From positions 1 to 64,000 of the forward strand of contig CACIRS010000004.1 of the NCBI GenBank assembly GCA_902589115.1: a stretch of DNA of 64,000 nt, given 5' to 3'. Below, piece after piece: positions 52,432 to 64,000 of this stretch (the stretch's first letter is position 1; every line of letters begins with the position of its first letter). Both the position numbers and the translations under genes were made by a program. Under the pieces are notes generated by a model. The model worked only from the letters and a program-made list of their open reading frames with translations. It did not search any database and had not been told where the DNA came from. The stretch is from an uncultured Prochlorococcus sp. (lineage in GTDB: Bacteria; Cyanobacteriota; Cyanobacteriia; PCC-6307; Cyanobiaceae).

Positions 52432-52815
52432 TCAGCTATCTGATGAATCTGAAGCAGATGATTCTGCCTCTGATCCTTCAGCTTTTTTTTCTGCAGCTTT
52501 TTTTTCTGACTTCTTGGATTCTTGTTTACTTGCCTCAGCCATTTTGGCTTTTCCAATTATTTCAGCAGGCCTAATTTTTTTTTCAAGTAACCCTCCTTTT
52601 TCGAGTAAAGACCTAACTGCATCAGTTGGCTGAGCCCCTTGACTCAGTCTTAACCTCAATGCTTCTGTATCAAGCCTAGTTTCCTTAGTGCGAGGATTAT
52701 AAAACCCTAATTCTTGAAGAGGCCGACCATCTCGTCTAGAGGTGCTATTACAAGCGACCAAACGGAAACTCGCTTCACGCTTCTTCCCGAAACGCTTCAG
52801 ACGAAGCTTAATCAT
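52432..52815 (-). CDS. rpsP: 30S ribosomal protein S16 with Lys/Ser/acidic tail
   Basis: [41 protein letters not shown]. Confidence 0.95.
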   Translation of the reverse strand: MIKLRLKRFGKKREASFRLVACNSTSRRDGRPLQELGFYNPRTKETRLDTEALRLRLSQGAQPTDAVRSLLEKGGLLEKKIRPAEIIGKAKMAEASKQESKKSEKKAAEKKAEGSEAESSASDSSDS

Positions 52816-52896
52816 TTTGACTTTACTTATTGAACTGTTTTGTTTTGATGCTGCTTAAGAAACAGAATCAAATTACTACTTTAACCTGCTGAAGGA

Positions 52897-54360
52897 TCAA
52901 AGGTCTCCAAAACCCTTCTTTTTCTTATGGGGTTTCTGACGTTTTGGAGAGCCGCTACCTAATCTTTTTCCTTTTTGATTAGCTCCAGGAAAATTTCCTG
53001 AGTCCATACCAGGCATTCCCATACCAGGCATTCCCATACCAGGCATTCCCATACCAGGCATTACTCCAGTAGACATTTGCTTCATAAAACCACGCATTTT
53101 TTGAAAATCAGCCAAAACCTTATCCACATCAGCAGATTTATAACCACTTCCTATTGCTACTCTTTTCCTACGAGAAGGTTGAGCTGCTAAAAGTTCAGGC
53201 TGAGTTCTTTCATCAGGAGTCATTGACCCAATCATTGCTTCAATTCTATGCAGCTGTTCCTCTCCACTTTTAAGCATTCCATCATCAATTTTACTCATTC
53301 CAGGAATCATCTTCATCAGGCCACCAAGTGATCCCATCCTTTTAATAAGTTTGAGTTGTTTTACAAAGTCAGAAAAATCAAAAGTAGCCTCTTGAAGCTT
53401 TTTCTGCATTTGCTCAGCATCTGCAATTTCAACTTCTTTTTGAGCTTTTTCTACAAGGGTTAATACGTCACCCATTCCAAGTATTCGACTCGCCATCCTT
53501 TCTGGATGAAATGGTTGGAGAGCTTCAACTTTTTCTCCAGTTCCAATAAACTTGATAGGCTGCCCGCTAATTTTTCGAATTGAAAGAGCTGCTCCACCTC
53601 TAGAATCTCCATCTAATTTTGTTAATACCGCTCCTGTAATTCCAACTTTCTCATGAAAGGTTCTAGTCAAATCTGCAGCTTCTTGACCAATCATTGAATC
53701 GACAACAAGTAAAACCTCATCTGGATTTACAGCTTTGCGAATTCGTACCATTTCTTCCATCATTTCAGCATCTATTTGTAATCTTCCTGCTGTATCAACT
53801 AATAACGTGTCATATTTTTCCTCACGCGCCTTTCTTAAACCTGCACTAGCAATTTCCTCTGGCTTAGCATCAGTTCCCAGACTAAAAACATCAACATCTA
53901 TCTGAGAGCCAAGAGTATTTAATTGCTCAATAGCAGCTGGCCTATAGACATCTGCACCAACCAACAAAGCCTTCTTGCCTTTCTCTTTAAGATAAAGACC
54001 CAATTTTGCAGTAGCAGTTGTTTTACCTGCACCTTGAAGACCTGCCATAAGAACAACTGTTGGAGCCTCTTGAACATCAGCCAAAGGTGAGTTTGCACCT
54101 CCCATTACTTCAACTAATTGATCATTAACAACTTGAATAAACTTCTGTCCTGGATTTACTCCTCGAACAACTTCTGTACCAATTGCTTTTACTCGAACTT
54201 CCTCAACAAATTCCTTGACAACAGACAAACTCACATCAGCGTCAAGGAGAGCTCGTCTTACCTCTTTTAAAGCCTCTTCTATATTTGTCTCGCTAATTTT
54301 AGCCTCACCTCTGAAACTCTTAACCGCATCTTCAAAACGGGCTGAAAGATCATCAAACAT
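52897..54360 (-). CDS. ffh: signal recognition particle protein Ffh
   Basis: GLQGAGKTTATAKLG, DTAGRLQID, Met-rich M domain. Confidence 0.96.
   Translation of the reverse strand: MFDDLSARFEDAVKSFRGEAKISETNIEEALKEVRRALLDADVSLSVVKEFVEEVRVKAIGTEVVRGVNPGQKFIQVVNDQLVEVMGGANSPLADVQEAPTVVLMAGLQGAGKTTATAKLGLYLKEKGKKALLVGADVYRPAAIEQLNTLGSQIDVDVFSLGTDAKPEEIASAGLRKAREEKYDTLLVDTAGRLQIDAEMMEEMVRIRKAVNPDEVLLVVDSMIGQEAADLTRTFHEKVGITGAVLTKLDGDSRGGAALSIRKISGQPIKFIGTGEKVEALQPFHPERMASRILGMGDVLTLVEKAQKEVEIADAEQMQKKLQEATFDFSDFVKQLKLIKRMGSLGGLMKMIPGMSKIDDGMLKSGEEQLHRIEAMIGSMTPDERTQPELLAAQPSRRKRVAIGSGYKSADVDKVLADFQKMRGFMKQMSTGVMPGMGMPGMGMPGMGMPGMDSGNFPGANQKGKRLGSGSPKRQKPHKKKKGFGDL
53008..53062 (-). repeat. 15-nt tandem repeat in ffh (MPGMG units)
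   Basis: ccataccaggcattc repeated about four times, encoding MPGMGMPGMGMPGMGMPGM. Confidence 0.9.
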
Positions 54361-54429
54361 AACGATTCAATTAAATAGAGAGGTTAATTTTAATAAAAAA
54401 AATTTTAAACTCCTTAAATATAATCTAAA

Positions 54430-56466
54430 TCATTTACCGCTAATATAAGCCACTAGTTGCCAAATATTTTTATCCCTTCCAAGTATATAGGTTACTTTCA
54501 AATCAGGTATAAAGGTTTCTGAAATTGATTTTCCTGAAGAATCAAGTCGTTTTTCACTATATGAAAGTCTTGTTTTAACCTCTATTCTTTTTAGAGTTTG
54601 AGAAACAATTTTCATGGTAGAAATATTTGCTTTTATGATCTGCTTTTCGCCACCTTTCTTATCTTTATTTCTTTCTTTATAGACACGCTTAACAAGAGTA
54701 TCTCTGGCAACATTCTTTAGCGATTCACTCTCTAACCCAGAAAGAATCCTAGATTTAGCATCCAGCCAAGCCTGTACAAGGCTACGAACCTGCTCTTCTG
54801 AAGGGACTTCAGATTTCAAAAGATCAAAAAGCAAAACTTCGCTTTCAATAGTTTCTTTTTCTAGATCACTTTCTCTTAATACAGAATTCTCATTCAAAAG
54901 GAATTCAGATTCTATTTGAGTTGGAGTTTCTATCTCTTGATCTAAATTCTTATTTCGAGATCCAACAAAATTAACAGTGAATCCTATGCAAAATATTGCG
55001 ATTATAAAGTAATATAGTTTAGGTAAACTTTTAATTTTAGAAGTCAAGCTCAGAAAAATATGTCCAAATAAATTCAAACCAGAAACTATTGATCTGAAAT
55101 AATTATTACTATCATCAAATTTTTCTTTATCAAGAGACTGATTATCTTCTAAATTTTCTTCCACATAACTGTTTTTATTAGCTTCATTACTTTCTTCTAT
55201 AGCTTCCTCATGATTGGAATTAACTTCTAAATTTGTATCATCCGCTAGAGAAGTAAAGAAAGAGAAGCCAGCTCTTGCAATACCTAGCCCACTACTCCTA
55301 TCAAGTTGGCCTATATAAGCTTGTACATCTCTGTCTGCAAACCAAGCCTCTAAATCTACTTCGTTAGGATTAACATCTCTATAACCAGGTAGAACATCAG
55401 TCCTTAACCAATCTCTACAGTAATCACATAATGCTCCAAGAATTTCGCCTGGGTAATTATCAAGCCATTGGGTTAAGTCATTATCGCTACTCTCTTTAAA
55501 TCTATATATAGCTTTATCAATATCAGCCAACAACAAATCCATGCAACCTAGTAATGGCATTGAATCAAGCCCTTGAATATTTAAATTCTTTAGATACTTT
55601 CTTGCTTCATAAATTCTTTCCGGCTTTCTTCTTGAAAACCCTACTGCGACCAAAGCCATAACAGCGAGAAATCCTGCATCAGAAGAGCCACTTTTATTCC
55701 AAGTTTTAAAAAGATCGACCTGTTCTTGAACAGTAAGGAACTTTCTAATTTGTTGAAAGAAAAGTTCGAATTCAGATTGTTCTAAACAACTATTTGATTC
55801 TGAATTAGCCCCTTCTATTCCTCCCCTTTGCATTACAAAGTTGTCAAGTAATTCAATACCTTCTTGGTGAGCTAATTGGTCCCCAAGATCTCTGCTAAGT
55901 AAATCAAGTATTCGATAAGGAAGAAGTTCTACTAAATACATCTCAAGCTCTTCACGCTTATCTTTCAATTTCCCCATTCTTTGTAACAACTGAATACCTG
56001 TCTGCAGCAAAGATGCTGCAGACTCGTAATGACGCTCATCTTGTTCTTGTATGGCAGCAGCTTTGCAAGACAAAGCTGTCAAAAGGGTGAGGTCTGCTTC
56101 CCTGCCACTACCCAATGCAGGGGTTTGAGGAGGCTGCAAAGCCTTTATAGCTAGATGGAAAGCCTCGCTTGAGGCATCAGCTTCCCAAAGCAAAATCAAA
56201 CCTGCTACTTCCCTATTAGACGAGAGCTCAAGTCCTAAAGCTCCATCTAACAAAGCAGCTTCATATTTTTCTCGTTGTACCTGATTACTAAGAAGGTCTG
56301 CAGAAAGCCTTAAGAGTTCTGCTCGCTGAATGAGAACCTCATCAGTAAACCCCTCTCGCGGATGCCTATCTAATCGCAATTCCAAGGCCCGAAGGACCTT
56401 CTCAGGCTCCGCCGAAGGGCTCACTCCTAGCAACCGGAAATGATCAATCGGCAATTCCACTAGCAA
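54430..56466 (-). CDS. ftn2: ARC6/Ftn2/ZipN-like cell division protein
   Basis: Degenerate J-like N-terminus IDHFRLLGVSPSAEPEKVLRALELRL, central repeats, one TM, C-terminal AWLDAKSRILSG domain. Confidence 0.85.
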   Translation of the reverse strand: MLVELPIDHFRLLGVSPSAEPEKVLRALELRLDRHPREGFTDEVLIQRAELLRLSADLLSNQVQREKYEAALLDGALGLELSSNREVAGLILLWEADASSEAFHLAIKALQPPQTPALGSGREADLTLLTALSCKAAAIQEQDERHYESAASLLQTGIQLLQRMGKLKDKREELEMYLVELLPYRILDLLSRDLGDQLAHQEGIELLDNFVMQRGGIEGANSESNSCLEQSEFELFFQQIRKFLTVQEQVDLFKTWNKSGSSDAGFLAVMALVAVGFSRRKPERIYEARKYLKNLNIQGLDSMPLLGCMDLLLADIDKAIYRFKESSDNDLTQWLDNYPGEILGALCDYCRDWLRTDVLPGYRDVNPNEVDLEAWFADRDVQAYIGQLDRSSGLGIARAGFSFFTSLADDTNLEVNSNHEEAIEESNEANKNSYVEENLEDNQSLDKEKFDDSNNYFRSIVSGLNLFGHIFLSLTSKIKSLPKLYYFIIAIFCIGFTVNFVGSRNKNLDQEIETPTQIESEFLLNENSVLRESDLEKETIESEVLLFDLLKSEVPSEEQVRSLVQAWLDAKSRILSGLESESLKNVARDTLVKRVYKERNKDKKGGEKQIIKANISTMKIVSQTLKRIEVKTRLSYSEKRLDSSGKSISETFIPDLKVTYILGRDKNIWQLVAYISGK

Positions 56467-56548
56467 TTAGGCCATTGGGATAAAACTCTAGGCATGAGAA
56501 GGGGTTTTGCCCATCGTTCTTCCTCATGCCCTTACAGTCGTATAAATA

Positions 56549-57652
56549 GTGTTAGTTATTTGCATGATTGATAGCACAGCCATGACATCCCAAAAGGGCC
56601 TAAATAACTCAAATCCAACGAGTGAACATGCCGAAAGAATTAGCAGAATGAGCTCTCAACAAAGAGCCTCGATAGACCGAAAAGCTGGTCTGGAGCTATT
56701 CAGAGACATGACTCTTGGCAGAAGATTTGAAGATAAATGTGCGGAAATGTATTACAGGGGGAAAATGTTTGGATTTGTGCATCTATATAACGGACAAGAA
56801 GCTGTGAGTTCTGGCGTAATAGGCGCCATGCAAAGAAAGCACGATTGGTTTTGCAGTACTTATAGAGATCACGTTCATGCTTTAAGTGCTGGAGTTCCTG
56901 CCAAAGAAGTAATGAGTGAACTCTTTGGCAAGGAAACTGGATGCAGCAAAGGTCGTGGTGGCTCTATGCACCTTTTTTCAAAAGAGCATCATCTCTTAGG
57001 AGGCTACGCATTTATAGGGGAAGGAATTCCAGTAGCGCTTGGATCCGCATTCACAAGTAGATACAAACGGGATGCACTAAATGAAAATAGCGATTCTGTT
57101 ACCGCAGCTTTTTTTGGCGATGGCACATGTAATAACGGACAATTTTTTGAATGCCTAAATATGGCTCAACTATGGAAGCTGCCAATAATATTTGTAGTTG
57201 AGAATAATAAATGGGCTATAGGTATGGCTCATGACAGAGCTACCAGTGATCCAGAGATTTGGCGTAAAGCAGATGCATTTGGAATGAAAGGAGAAGAAGT
57301 TAATGGAATGGACGTATTAGCTGTTAGAGGAGCTGCTGAAAGAGCTATAAAACGAGCAAGAGCAGGAGAAGGTCCTACTGTGCTCGAATGCCTTACTTAT
57401 AGATTTAGGGGGCACTCATTGGCTGACCCAGACGAGCTTCGTGCTGAAGAGGAAAAAGAATTTTGGGCAAAAAGAGACCCTCTAAAAACCTTTGAAAAAG
57501 ACCTATCCGAGCAAAGCTTGGTATCAACTGATGAGCTAAGGATGATTGAGAAAGAAATTGATAAAGAAGTAAATGATGCTGTTGAATTTGCACTAGCAGC
57601 TGAGGAGCCAAATCCAAATGATTTAACTAAATATATTTGGGCAAATGATTAA
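56549..57652 (+). CDS. pdhA: pyruvate dehydrogenase E1 component alpha subunit
   Basis: [37 protein letters not shown]; true start probably downstream Met. Confidence 0.95.
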   Translation: MLVICMIDSTAMTSQKGLNNSNPTSEHAERISRMSSQQRASIDRKAGLELFRDMTLGRRFEDKCAEMYYRGKMFGFVHLYNGQEAVSSGVIGAMQRKHDWFCSTYRDHVHALSAGVPAKEVMSELFGKETGCSKGRGGSMHLFSKEHHLLGGYAFIGEGIPVALGSAFTSRYKRDALNENSDSVTAAFFGDGTCNNGQFFECLNMAQLWKLPIIFVVENNKWAIGMAHDRATSDPEIWRKADAFGMKGEEVNGMDVLAVRGAAERAIKRARAGEGPTVLECLTYRFRGHSLADPDELRAEEEKEFWAKRDPLKTFEKDLSEQSLVSTDELRMIEKEIDKEVNDAVEFALAAEEPNPNDLTKYIWAND

Positions 57653-57703
57653 CAAAATAGAAACAAATAATATGATAGTTTTTAAACATATGCCTAGTCT
57701 AAT

Positions 57704-58645
57704 TTAAATTCCACTAGGTAATTTCCTAGTTAAATTTCTCAACTTTCTAAGAGCCTTTAACTCAACTTGACGAACTCTTTCTCTTGATACTTCAAGTAAT
57801 CTGCCTATCTCTGCAAGGGTATGTCTTTCATTACCTTCTAATCCAAACCGTAACTTCAAAACATGTTGCTCTTGCTCACTTAAATGAGTGATCCAACGGC
57901 CCAATTGTTCATGGTGAATACGCTGTTCAACTTTATCTAAAGGCTGTTCATGAGCAGAATCAGCGATGAGATCTCCTAAAAAACTTCTTCCATCTTCACC
58001 ATTAACTGGAGCATCCAAGCTGCTTGTTGTGAGAGCTTGACGTAGCAAAGAATCAAGTTCACCTACTGGGATATCCATAGCTTCAGCTATTTCAGAACGA
58101 CTAGGCATGGCTCCTAACTTATGAGCCAAGTCAAGACTTACCTTCCTAATAGTTGTCAACCTTTCACTTAAATGGACAGGAAGCCTAATAGTTCTTGACT
58201 GACAAGCAATTGCTCTGGTCATGCTTTGGCGAATCCACCAAAATGCATAAGTAGAAAATTTGTATCCTCGAGTTGGATCAAACTTTTCAACAGCCCTTTC
58301 CAAACCAAGAGAACCTTCCTGTATTAAATCCAATAATTCAAGACCTTTACCTTGATATTTTTTGGCGACGCTAACCACTAAACGAAGATTCGCTTTCATC
58401 ATTCTCTCTTTAGCCCGTCTCCCTATACGAATTAAACGACGTTGATGATTAGTCAAATCCTTGCTTTGGCTATCTACAGAGCCATCCTCTGTAAGAGTCA
58501 TCATCATCTGGACTTGATTGCCAAGTTCAATTTCCTCAGCAGGAGTTAAAAGAGGAATCCGACCAATAGTTGATAAATACCAACTAATTGGATCACTACT
58601 TCGACGTCTTTGAGATTCAGAGGTCTTGGGGGCCGAGGAAACCAT
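57704..58645 (-). CDS. RNA polymerase sigma factor, sigma-70 family group 2
   Basis: MMKANLRLVVSVAKKYQGKGLELLDLIQEGSLGLERAVEKFDPTRGYKFSTYAFWWIRQSMTRAI, C-terminal HTH. Confidence 0.93.
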   Translation of the reverse strand: MVSSAPKTSESQRRRSSDPISWYLSTIGRIPLLTPAEEIELGNQVQMMMTLTEDGSVDSQSKDLTNHQRRLIRIGRRAKERMMKANLRLVVSVAKKYQGKGLELLDLIQEGSLGLERAVEKFDPTRGYKFSTYAFWWIRQSMTRAIACQSRTIRLPVHLSERLTTIRKVSLDLAHKLGAMPSRSEIAEAMDIPVGELDSLLRQALTTSSLDAPVNGEDGRSFLGDLIADSAHEQPLDKVEQRIHHEQLGRWITHLSEQEQHVLKLRFGLEGNERHTLAEIGRLLEVSRERVRQVELKALRKLRNLTRKLPSGI

Positions 58646-58793
58646 TTCTTGTAATCACGTCATCAAATGTGAGAAGACTTTCCTATAGAAATCTCGAAAC
58701 AGCTCAGGTTTTCAAGAACCCTTCAGATTCATGCATGCAAAAGTACACATTCGGACCAAAAAAGGCCCATTTAGAACGTTCTTATGTGTCAAA

Positions 58794-60353
58794 TCAAACA
58801 TTTTGAGATTGAGCAGTCGTAACTAAATACGCCAACTCTTCTGCAATAGAACCCGCATTACTCCCACTTCTAACCTTCAGGCCAGCCTCTGCATGAAATA
58901 AGGCTGCTGCTGCAAGTTGCAAAGCACTGCAATTATTTTGGGCTGCCAAATCAAGTGCACCTAAGCCAGTAGCAAATCCAGCCAAAACATCTCCTAAACC
59001 CGCTCTGGCTGTCCATGATGCAGTTTCTCCTAATTGCCATGCTTTCCCAAAAGGGTCTGCAATCACAGTATGAGCTCCTTTAAGTAAAACAGCTGCTCCA
59101 CTAATGCTTGAAGCCTTTAAAGCTGAATCAACAGGTGATAACTGATCAAGATCAGGAAATAATCTCTGAAATTCACTTTGATGAGGAGTAATCCAAGTAG
59201 GCCCTATACGTGTTTTAAGCCATTTCCATCCTTTAGAAGACGCCGCCAACATATTTAAACCATCTGCATCCAGGACTAACAAACCCTTAAAGCCTGCCAA
59301 TTGTTCTGAAAAAATCTTATCCGGGGCTTTTCTTAAACCTAATCCTGGCCCAATTAAAACCGAATCAAATCTAGAGAGGTTAATGCGATTCAAAAAATTA
59401 CAAATCGATTGTGATTCATTTTCTCTCTCATCAATCAATCCTGAAAGAATTATTTCGGGCAAGGAATCAACTAAAACACTATAAACTTTTTCAGGCAAAG
59501 CGGCATGAATTATTCCTACTCCACTAGCCAAAACCCCTTTAAGACATAGAATCGCAGCACCTTTATAATTACGACTACCTGCAATAATTAAAGACCTTCC
59601 TCTTTGATATTTGCCAGAATTCAATGGAGGTTTTGGGAAAGAGTATGTATTAATATCTTTAGAAGTTAATCGAAGCAATTTAATATTAGAAGACTTATCT
59701 AAAAGATACTTTGGGATCCCAATTTCAATCCGTTTTAAATGGCCAACATTTGCCAAGGCTTTATCTTGAATTAATCCTCGTTTATAAAGTCCTACAGTCA
59801 ATGTTGTGCAGGCATAGGCAGCTCCTCCTGGAAAAGAATTACCTGAATCCGAACAAACCCCAGCAGGAACATCGAGACTAACTAATTTACCTGAATTAAA
59901 CTTTTCTCTCGATAACAAAATGCTTCCAAGATCAACAGGCAAGGGCCGTTTTTGGCCTAAGCCAAACAACGCTTCAATCCAAAGATTGTTCTCAGAAGGA
60001 TCAGGTGGATTCGTAATCTCCTGAATACCTAGCCACCTTGCATAACAAAGTTGATTAAAGGTAATTTCTTTTTTTATTTCCAAGGGACACCAAATCTTTA
60101 CTTCCACACCAGAAAGATATAATTCTCTTGCAACTACAAGGCCATCACCTCCATTATGGCCTGGACCCACTAGGACTAATACTCCATTAGTTAATAGATA
60201 AGAATGTTTTAAAAACCAGTTAGCCATATTCAGGCCAACTTTTTCCATTAATGAAGATATAGGCATCCCATGATCAAAAATTTTCCGCTCAACAGCTGCC
60301 ATAGTCTTGGCATTAACAATTAAATGTTCAGAATCAGGTAAGGGCCAAGTCAA
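58794..60353 (-). CDS. bifunctional NAD(P)H-hydrate epimerase/dehydratase
   Basis: [43 protein letters not shown]. Confidence 0.92.
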   Translation of the reverse strand: MTWPLPDSEHLIVNAKTMAAVERKIFDHGMPISSLMEKVGLNMANWFLKHSYLLTNGVLVLVGPGHNGGDGLVVARELYLSGVEVKIWCPLEIKKEITFNQLCYARWLGIQEITNPPDPSENNLWIEALFGLGQKRPLPVDLGSILLSREKFNSGKLVSLDVPAGVCSDSGNSFPGGAAYACTTLTVGLYKRGLIQDKALANVGHLKRIEIGIPKYLLDKSSNIKLLRLTSKDINTYSFPKPPLNSGKYQRGRSLIIAGSRNYKGAAILCLKGVLASGVGIIHAALPEKVYSVLVDSLPEIILSGLIDERENESQSICNFLNRINLSRFDSVLIGPGLGLRKAPDKIFSEQLAGFKGLLVLDADGLNMLAASSKGWKWLKTRIGPTWITPHQSEFQRLFPDLDQLSPVDSALKASSISGAAVLLKGAHTVIADPFGKAWQLGETASWTARAGLGDVLAGFATGLGALDLAAQNNCSALQLAAAALFHAEAGLKVRSGSNAGSIAEELAYLVTTAQSQNV

Positions 60354-60368
60354 AGTAATTTCTCCTTA

Positions 60369-61619
60369 TTGATTCAATATGTATGCATCAGCTCATTTGT
60401 GCCTAATCCATCCAACACTCACCATCAGGGATATATGAGATCAATTGAGCATCAAACAACTGCCTACCAAAAAACCCTAAATCAATTGAGAGAGGTTTCG
60501 GGAGATCAAAGAGTGGCTGTAGGCCTTTCTGGAGGAGTAGACAGCTCGCTCACAGCTGCATTATTAGTTGAGGCAGGATGGACAGTCGAAGGATTAACTC
60601 TATGGCTGATGAGCGGCAAAGGATCATGCTGTTCAGATGGACTAGTTGACGCAGCAGGTATATGTAAACAACTTGGGATCCCTCATCATGTTGTTGACAA
60701 AAGAGAAACTTTCAAAGAAGAAGTTATTGAAAGTGTAATAAATGGATATCAACAAGGTAGAACTCCTCTTCCATGTTCCAAATGTAATAGATCAGTCAAG
60801 TTTTCATCAATGTTGAACTGGGCTAAAGAAGAGCTTGGTGTAAATAGAATCGCAACAGGCCATTATGCAAGAATAATTGACAAAAATGATAAGCAAGATT
60901 CCATAATTACTCCTGGTGATTCATATGGTAAATATAAACTTCTTAGAGGCAAAGATAAAAACAAAGATCAAAGCTACTTCTTATATGATCTATCTCAAGA
61001 AGTACTGGCAAAAGTAATATTTCCTCTTGGCGAGCTTACAAAAAATGACACAAGGCATGAAGCTGCTAAGTATGAGCTCAGAACAGCCGAAAAACCAGAG
61101 AGTCAAGATCTATGTCTTGCTGAACATCATGGATCAATGAAAGCTTTTCTTGATGCTTATTTGCCACCTAGAAAAGGTAATATTATGCTAATGGATGGAA
61201 CTATATTAGGAGAGCATGATGGTATTGAGCATTTTACAATTGGTCAAAGAAAAGGGTTAGGAGTCTCATGGAAAGAAGCCTTGCATGTTGTAAAGATTGA
61301 GCCAACTAAAAATGAAATATATGTTGCACCAAGATCTGAGGCAGGTAATTCAAGTTGTGTTATCGGTGAAGTTAATTGGGTTTCAATAGATCCACCGAAA
61401 AAAGATATAAGTGTAGAAGTCCAAATACGCTACCGATCAAATCCAATAAAAGCAAAACTTATTCCAATTGAACCTACTCAAAAAGATCTTGATAGCAAAA
61501 GACCTTATAGATGTAGGCTAGAATTTATGGAAAGTCAATTTTCCATTACCCCAGGACAAGCAGCGGTTTTCTATTTAGAAGATATTGTCCTTGGTGGAGG
61601 ATTAATTGAAAGATTTTAA
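60369..61619 (+). CDS. mnmA: tRNA-specific 2-thiouridylase
   Basis: [54 protein letters not shown]. Confidence 0.95.
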   Translation: MIQYVCISSFVPNPSNTHHQGYMRSIEHQTTAYQKTLNQLREVSGDQRVAVGLSGGVDSSLTAALLVEAGWTVEGLTLWLMSGKGSCCSDGLVDAAGICKQLGIPHHVVDKRETFKEEVIESVINGYQQGRTPLPCSKCNRSVKFSSMLNWAKEELGVNRIATGHYARIIDKNDKQDSIITPGDSYGKYKLLRGKDKNKDQSYFLYDLSQEVLAKVIFPLGELTKNDTRHEAAKYELRTAEKPESQDLCLAEHHGSMKAFLDAYLPPRKGNIMLMDGTILGEHDGIEHFTIGQRKGLGVSWKEALHVVKIEPTKNEIYVAPRSEAGNSSCVIGEVNWVSIDPPKKDISVEVQIRYRSNPIKAKLIPIEPTQKDLDSKRPYRCRLEFMESQFSITPGQAAVFYLEDIVLGGGLIERF

Positions 61620-63104
61620 ATTTCCAAGAAAATTCCTTTTCGATTCTACAATTAAAAAAAGTAAGCAACATAATATCAACAACTTCAAAGGAAGTTCACC
61701 CCATAATGTATAAAGAGTTATTTCCTTATTTAGACTAAGTTTCATTAGATCCATACTCTGCTTATTAGATTTTAAAGTCTTCGAAACCCTTCCATTTGAT
61801 AATACTATGCCAGTTGGACCAGTATTTGAAACCATAACAACATTTCTGGATGTTTCAATACTTCTAATCTGAGCCAAAGCTAAAAATTGTTTTTGTAGTA
61901 ATTTTGGATATGGGTCTAAATTTGCAATAGCCAAAATCCATTTAGAACCATCCTTTATAGATTGTCTTAATGCAATTCCGTTACTAATTTCATAACAAAT
62001 AGCTCCTGCAATTTGAGGGCCACTCCAATGTAAACTTCTAGACGGTTCACCAGCTTCTAATCCTCCAACATAGGAAAGACCTTTAGAAGACATCTGCAAT
62101 AGTTGTGGAACCCACTCGCCAATAGGTACCAATCGATGCTTATCAAGATATCTAGAAAATTTAGTTTCTCCTTTTTCAAAAACCAACAAAGAACTTCTCT
62201 GACGTCCCTTTTCCCAACGGAAGCCTCCTATAAGAACAGTCAGTGGAGATGGAGACAATAGCTCCTGATTTATTAAGAGCGAACCTTCAGGTGCTGCAAA
62301 AATATCTGCTCCTAATCTGTAAGCATTCTCAATTGAAGAGTTAAGTTTTTCAGGTAAAGCTTTTCTTTGAACTTCATTAAACTTTAATCTAGTAGGTATA
62401 GAGGGCTGCCAAAGTGCTACTGATAAAGATTGATTGTCATCTTCTGGAAAAGAAAGAAGCCATCCTAAACTATTAAAAAAAATTAATAATGAAGTACCTG
62501 CTACAAATACTCTTTTCCATTCAAATCCGGATTTAAAAATATAAAATAATTTATTTATCCACCAACCAATCATCAAATTTATTACTGCTAAGCCACCTGA
62601 ACCAAACCATCTTGCAATTCCTGCCAAAAAAGTTTCTTCAGGAAGTACACTTTCCCCTATACCAATCCAAAACAAAGGTAATCTTGCAAGCTGTGTTTCT
62701 GTTAATGCCCATATAGCAGACATTAAAATTGCCCATAGGAGATTTACCTTTATTCCATTATCTTTTTTAAGATAAAGTACTAACTTATTCCCTAACCAAG
62801 CCCAAGTCATCACTAGCAACCCACCAAAGCATCCACATAAGACCCAAATAAAAATAGCAATCGGAAGACTTAATTTAGAAGGTACTCCTATCCAATCAAG
62901 AGGATGTAGAGCCAATAACCATCTATGACTAAAAAGTACCGCAATTGTTCCCCACAAGAATGCTGCATAAGGCGTTCTGCTAATTGACCAAAGTAATGCC
63001 AACCCAATAGGCATCCACCAAACCCCTAACTGAGAAAGGCTCAATCCCGCAAGCACGCCCCCGATGGAAGCTTCTATGAATAAAAATGTTTGATTTTTAC
63101 TCAT
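61602..63104 (-). CDS. lnt: apolipoprotein N-acyltransferase
   Basis: Multi-TM plus nitrilase-like [12 protein letters not shown] and [10 protein letters not shown]. Confidence 0.85.
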   Translation of the reverse strand: MSKNQTFLFIEASIGGVLAGLSLSQLGVWWMPIGLALLWSISRTPYAAFLWGTIAVLFSHRWLLALHPLDWIGVPSKLSLPIAIFIWVLCGCFGGLLVMTWAWLGNKLVLYLKKDNGIKVNLLWAILMSAIWALTETQLARLPLFWIGIGESVLPEETFLAGIARWFGSGGLAVINLMIGWWINKLFYIFKSGFEWKRVFVAGTSLLIFFNSLGWLLSFPEDDNQSLSVALWQPSIPTRLKFNEVQRKALPEKLNSSIENAYRLGADIFAAPEGSLLINQELLSPSPLTVLIGGFRWEKGRQRSSLLVFEKGETKFSRYLDKHRLVPIGEWVPQLLQMSSKGLSYVGGLEAGEPSRSLHWSGPQIAGAICYEISNGIALRQSIKDGSKWILAIANLDPYPKLLQKQFLALAQIRSIETSRNVVMVSNTGPTGIVLSNGRVSKTLKSNKQSMDLMKLSLNKEITLYTLWGELPLKLLILCCLLFLIVESKRNFLGNLKSFN

Positions 63105-63260
63105 CTAGGATTTGGAAAGTCATGGTCTAAAGAAAATAAAGATAAAAAATGTCAACCCATCAAGTAAAAATCTACTTAAGTAACTATGCCAAGAAATGAT
63201 ATTGCTAATTGACAAGCTCCTGCAAGAATCAATGGAAGTTGCCCTACAGAGGATCTTTTC

Positions 63261-63854
63261 GTGAAAGAGGTATTTATTAGCTCAGCGATTTTTATTACTT
63301 GCCTTCTTATTGCGATAGTAAGCCAAATAATTTCCCCAACAAACGTTGCAGCCTCTACATTTGAGCATCCTCTGCAAACAGAGGTAAGAAATATCGAAAA
63401 ACCAAGCCTGAACAAACAACTTTTTGAATTGGATCCCAATGATCCAAATCCATCACTGTTCATGATGGCTACAGATAAAGTTGAATCTCCATTAGGTGGA
63501 AAATTAGAAATGAAAAATTCAATTCGCACAGCCAGTGGACTTAAGTACACAGATTTAGTAGTCGGACAAGGAGCAGAAGCAACTGCAGGGCAAAGAGTAT
63601 CGGTTAATTATCGAGGCAAATTAGAAAATGGGGAGGAATTTGATAGCAGCTATGGTCGCAAACCATTTAGCTTTGCTCTTGGGGCTGGTCAAGTAATCAA
63701 GGGCTGGGATGAAGGAGTCGCAGGGATGAAAGAAGGTGGCAAGAGAGAATTAATCATTCCTCCAGATCTGGGATACGGAGAGAGGGGAGCAGGAGGAGTT
63801 ATTCCGCCTAATGCGACCTTGATATTTGAAGTTGAGTTACTAGGAGTTAATTAA
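63261..63854 (+). CDS. FKBP-type peptidyl-prolyl cis-trans isomerase, exported (GTG start)
   Basis: [42 protein letters not shown]-terminal signal. Confidence 0.93.
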   Translation: MKEVFISSAIFITCLLIAIVSQIISPTNVAASTFEHPLQTEVRNIEKPSLNKQLFELDPNDPNPSLFMMATDKVESPLGGKLEMKNSIRTASGLKYTDLVVGQGAEATAGQRVSVNYRGKLENGEEFDSSYGRKPFSFALGAGQVIKGWDEGVAGMKEGGKRELIIPPDLGYGERGAGGVIPPNATLIFEVELLGVN

Positions 63855-64000
63855 TCTGATCATCAACTAAGCAAACATCCCTCCACTTAGCAATCTGCCA
63901 AGTTAAGGTAATAAAACGCTTTTTATTTATTGCCAGATGTTGAACAAGGCACTTTCACGAATCCTTAATCTCATAGCTGCGACAAAGGTCCATGCACATT

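Noticed and set aside
1-64000. CRISPR arrays, transposases, integrases, restriction-modification or toxin-antitoxin systems
   Set aside because: No regularly spaced repeats and no recognisable family motifs found in the ORFs.

Overview
The window looks like chromosomal core sequence of a low-GC marine picocyanobacterium, most likely Prochlorococcus. Supporting markers are psbD/psbC with a GTG-start overlap, psbN, petM, ycf4, an hli gene, ftn2, an NTRC fusion, cobQ and split pntA. About 50 housekeeping genes are recognisable. I also read several sub-60-aa genes that the ORF track misses: psbN, petM and several 30-57 aa membrane or other peptides. Between about 25.9 and 31.1 kb there is an accessory-like stretch of small, mostly single-TM ORFs. 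It ends at a duplicated tRNA-Ala 3' end (45/47 nt identical) that brackets about 0.5 kb of apparently non-coding DNA holding two terminator-like hairpins and a repeated GGGTGATGGGGA motif. Other items worth checking are: polA split exactly at an A9 tract, an SF2 helicase whose Walker A motif lies upstream of any canonical start codon, a truncated NdhF-like gene coupled to a 36-aa peptide, a polybasic 52-aa membrane peptide, and a G8 tract in NTRC. No CRISPR array, intact integrase or transposase was seen. All assignments come from reading the sequence and motif memory; no database search was run.
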